A DNA stretch of 64,000 nt from Apostichopus japonicus (Eukaryota > Echinodermata > Holothuroidea > Aspidochirotida > Stichopodidae), in NCBI RefSeq assembly GCF_037975245.1, contig NC_092580.1, forward strand, positions 18,054,001 to 18,118,000, given 5' to 3'. A program made the position numbers and the translations under genes. The notes beneath the pieces are model-generated. The model saw only the letters and a list, made by a program, of their open reading frames with translations. It was not told where the DNA came from and did no database searches. Of the stretch, positions 61,085 through 64,000 are shown piece after piece (position 1 is the stretch's first letter; every line of letters begins with the position of its first letter).

Positions 61085-63251
61085 AGTATCGGCTGATTAT
61101 TACCTGGCTTTAAGGACTAGAACTTAGTCAGTGTAGCCTAATGTGAGTCAAAGTAAGATCTGTAGACCCAGTGAGATACCTTGGTTATCTCGCAAAGTGT
61201 AGAAGAAGACCTAAACTTACAGTGAATGTTATTTTATAGAATTAGATTTACAGCAACTTCGCCAAGAAAGCAAGCATGTGAAGCGAAACAATTTACATTT
61301 TTTCTTGTCACTCTGTTGTTTCGGGAAGGTCAGCATCGAAAGAAGCATGCAATATTGTAACCTCCTTGCAATCCATAAATGTAAACCCAGTTAGTTTTAT
61401 TGATTACATTTATATTTAATTTACATGGAATTCCATGGCAACTGCAGGCCTATACTTTCCCCAGACTTTAACCACCTGCTAAAACAACATGCCTGTGTAT
61501 AATAAATCTACTGGCTAAAATCAATTCCCACTTGCTTCTTCCTGCATGAATTAACACAAAAGCAACATTAGTTTACACTTGTTAACAGTGAAATGAACTG
61601 GCATTTAACATTTAAAGAGTCTGCATTTTCAAGGCCTCAAATGTGTGTGAAAATTGCGTTAGCTGATAGCTCATTGATTATAAGTTGATTTAAGTGGAAC
61701 CTGTTTGGATATATGTAAGGAAATTGAAACAATTATTTTATCGGGGTACATGTCAGCAAGAAGCCACAAGACCTTGACATACATGGTGTAATTTGCTCTA
61801 ATATATCATATTATATAACGCTGAAAGTGAGAGATAATTAATGGATTTGTGTGACACCTCTCTGTACATCAGGTTTGGAAAGGTGCATTGTGGGTAACTC
61901 GGGTGGTAGAGCACATCAATAATACTCTTTGTATGTTTTCTATATTTGATTTGTTTCTGCATAATATAATGGAATGACTCAGACATTCAAGCACCACCCA
62001 AAATAAAGAATATATAACATTCATATTCTCAAAGTTTGATGTTAATCATTGTTTTAATTTAACTGGATGTAATAAGCATGCATGTGTTGAGGATTACTGC
62101 AAACAGATAGAAAAGACTGACCGCCCTCAACCATTTGTCATTTCCCTTGGAAACAACAGACTATCACCACAGCAGTCAATCGTGATCATAGAGAGATGAC
62201 CCATACTACAACCATTATTCTGAGCAGCTGTTGCCTTTTGTTTCAAGAGTCACTAATTCGTGGATCTCTTTCCAGTCCCAGTGTAGAGGAGCCTGCAGGG
62301 ATTATATTTCAATTGGTAATTTGATACCTTGGTGCCATTGAAAACAGCGCAATAAGTGCATTCAGGGCTTGCGTACGAAACCATACTGGTTAGAGTCACC
62401 AAGAATGGGCCGTGGTAACAGGCAAGCGTTATATGTTAGTTCATGCTAAACAAGATTTATGCAGAAAAAAACAACACCGTTAAAAATGGCTGTGCATGTT
62501 CGTAAAACCATGTGAAACAAGATTTGTTATTTTGTTGTTATACTCATCTTGTAAGATGCTGATGTTGCTTTTAAATGTTAATCAAACAAGATTCATGTTT
62601 GATTACTGTAAGTAAAGAGTATTTCATCATCATGAAATGGATGCCTGGTTGTGAAAAGGAATATGATAATATGTACACATCTTCTAAAAGTGTGTGCAAG
62701 CCCAATTTATTAACGTGCGCGTTCCTTTATCATTATCAGAGCAAAATACCCCTATGTTATTTACACTCATCTCTAATCGTGGTTAATATTAACATATACT
62801 GATTAAAATTAAATTTGGATTACACCCTCAATAGATTGGATGTATTTAACAGTTGGTTTCTTTCAAATTATCTGTATGGTAACAATTATCGTTTTGATAT
62901 TTAATGGTTATCTTCCAACTAATGAAAATATTATTCAATTATGCAAATTTGAAAACATGGCATGATTGGATGAGTCACCAATTAACAAACAGGTGGAAAG
63001 GTATTGCTTGTTTCTTGCTGTCTTTTGTAAAAAAAAAAGTCTTCAGATTGATATTTTAGTTATTCACAAAGACGGTAGTTTAAGCTGTTTTAAATTGGGT
63101 GCGAAAAGGAAATATTGAAATATTTAATGAGGGTTGATTGAGTATTAATTCTGTAAGAAACTAAGTTAAATAGAAGTCCAATGCAAAATCTTACCATTTT
63201 ATATAGGCAACGTCAAATTTTCAGCATTTATTTTTCACAGTAACATTGTTA

Positions 63252-63270
63252 AAGAAGAAGAAGAAGAAGA
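63252..63270 (+). repeat. Short (GAA)n microsatellite
   Basis: Six consecutive AAG/GAA triplets. Confidence 0.85.
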
Positions 63271-63619
63271 TGTTTTCATTTGTGTTGTGGTTGTGTCCTT
63301 AACATACTTTAGTATTTTGTGGCAATGCTTGTAAGCTTCTTTACGTTTTGAAGCTATTCAACCAACCGTTGGGTATGACAAAATAGTCAACTTTTCGGTA
63401 AAACTGATACTGATACGTCATTTCGGCCACAGTCAGATGAAAAGAGGAAGAAGCATTTTCCTTACAAGAACGCAGCGTCACAGCTGCAAGTTCTCCGCCG
63501 AATAGAAAGAGACGCAAAAGTAGGAAGAACAGAGACACAACCCAACCTAATTACCATGTTGTGTAAAGATGTTCTTACCTTTCTTTTGTTTGTGTGTGTG
63601 CGTTTGTTTTTCTATCTGA

Positions 63620-63765
63620 CCGAGGACTTGAACAAAAGAATTGCAGGTCCTCGGTTGTGATTTCTAAAGAATCACCACGTCCTCGGAAGAATTTCTATTG
63701 TATGGGGTATTGTTAAGGTTAGGGTACGTGGATTTGAACAATGGAAAATACAATGGTGTCCTCGG
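63620..63765. repeat. Cluster of GTCCTCGG words
   Basis: CCGAGGAC at 63620-63627, then GTCCTCGG at 63647-63654, 63679-63686 and 63758-63765. The first two are inverted, and flanking bases extend the match (GACCGAGGAC against GTCCTCGGTT). It could be a degenerate repeat or the edge of an unseen element. Confidence 0.55.
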
Positions 63766-64000
63766 TTGGAATGTAAAACCAACATGCGTGTTTGCGTGTA
63801 CAGATTCCTCCACAAGATCTGTTGCATGAAAATCTTCTTGTGTATCGCATTGTTTATTCAGTTTTCTTCACTTGTTTATTCTATTTTATTTTGATTCTTC
63901 AAGCTAAAATGGAACTTGACGTATATCCTTCGTTTTCTTTAACAAAATATCTACATTGCTCGAAGCGTACGTCGATCAATTCACTACATAACTTCCGGTT

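Larger units (their letters stand above)
59268..64000. other. Gene-free right end of window
   Basis: No convincing gene. It contains a possible CRE plus TATA promoter near 61050-61084, a GAA run at 63252-63270 and a cluster of GTCCTCGG words at 63620-63765. Confidence 0.5.

Noticed and set aside
61885-61925. tRNA A-box-like string CTCGGGTGGTAGAGCAC
   Set aside because: No B-box, no acceptor stem and no anticodon arm could be found downstream.

Overview
This is a eukaryotic, AT-rich, repeat-laden window with very low gene density. Split genes with GT-AG introns, hAT-type miniature transposons with 8-bp target-site duplications, minisatellites and long homopolymers rule out bacterial or viral DNA. 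The muskelin protein and repeat style fit a marine invertebrate, possibly an echinoderm. That placement is an inference; no ribosomal RNA or other taxonomic marker is present.

Layout. (1) Positions 1-10170 (+) hold the last seven exons of muskelin (MKLN1 homologue), encoding about 272 C-terminal residues through the stop codon. The 5' part of the gene lies left of the window. Its second intron here carries a telomere-like 23-bp minisatellite and a 2.6-kb, 12-bp satellite with no length change in 213 units. Other introns hold hAT-like remnants and a local duplication. (2) From about 10.9 to 26 kb is gene-free DNA with a TA microsatellite, a 125-base pure pyrimidine run, a 38-bp minisatellite and several hAT-like miniature elements, including a nest at 18.3-20.3 kb. 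(3) At 26403-27596 (+) is a single-exon gene for a 397-residue Myb/SANT-like DNA-binding protein with a C-terminal coiled coil. A splice acceptor and an overlapping upstream ORF lie just before its start. (4) From 28 to 64 kb no convincing protein gene was found. This tract holds a four-copy ~148-bp tandem repeat, a nested foldback, more hAT-like elements and a pair of nearly identical ~947-bp hAT elements in opposite orientation at 47.4-50.8 kb, each with its own 8-bp target duplication. It also has a possible CRE plus TATA core promoter near 61.05 kb.

The two genes show no operon-like or functional link. The window is best read as the 3' end of one conserved gene, one transcription-factor-like gene, and long stretches shaped by non-autonomous hAT transposons and tandem repeats. 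No unknown multi-gene system is visible. The most unusual material is the indel-free satellite and the recently mobile 947-bp element family.
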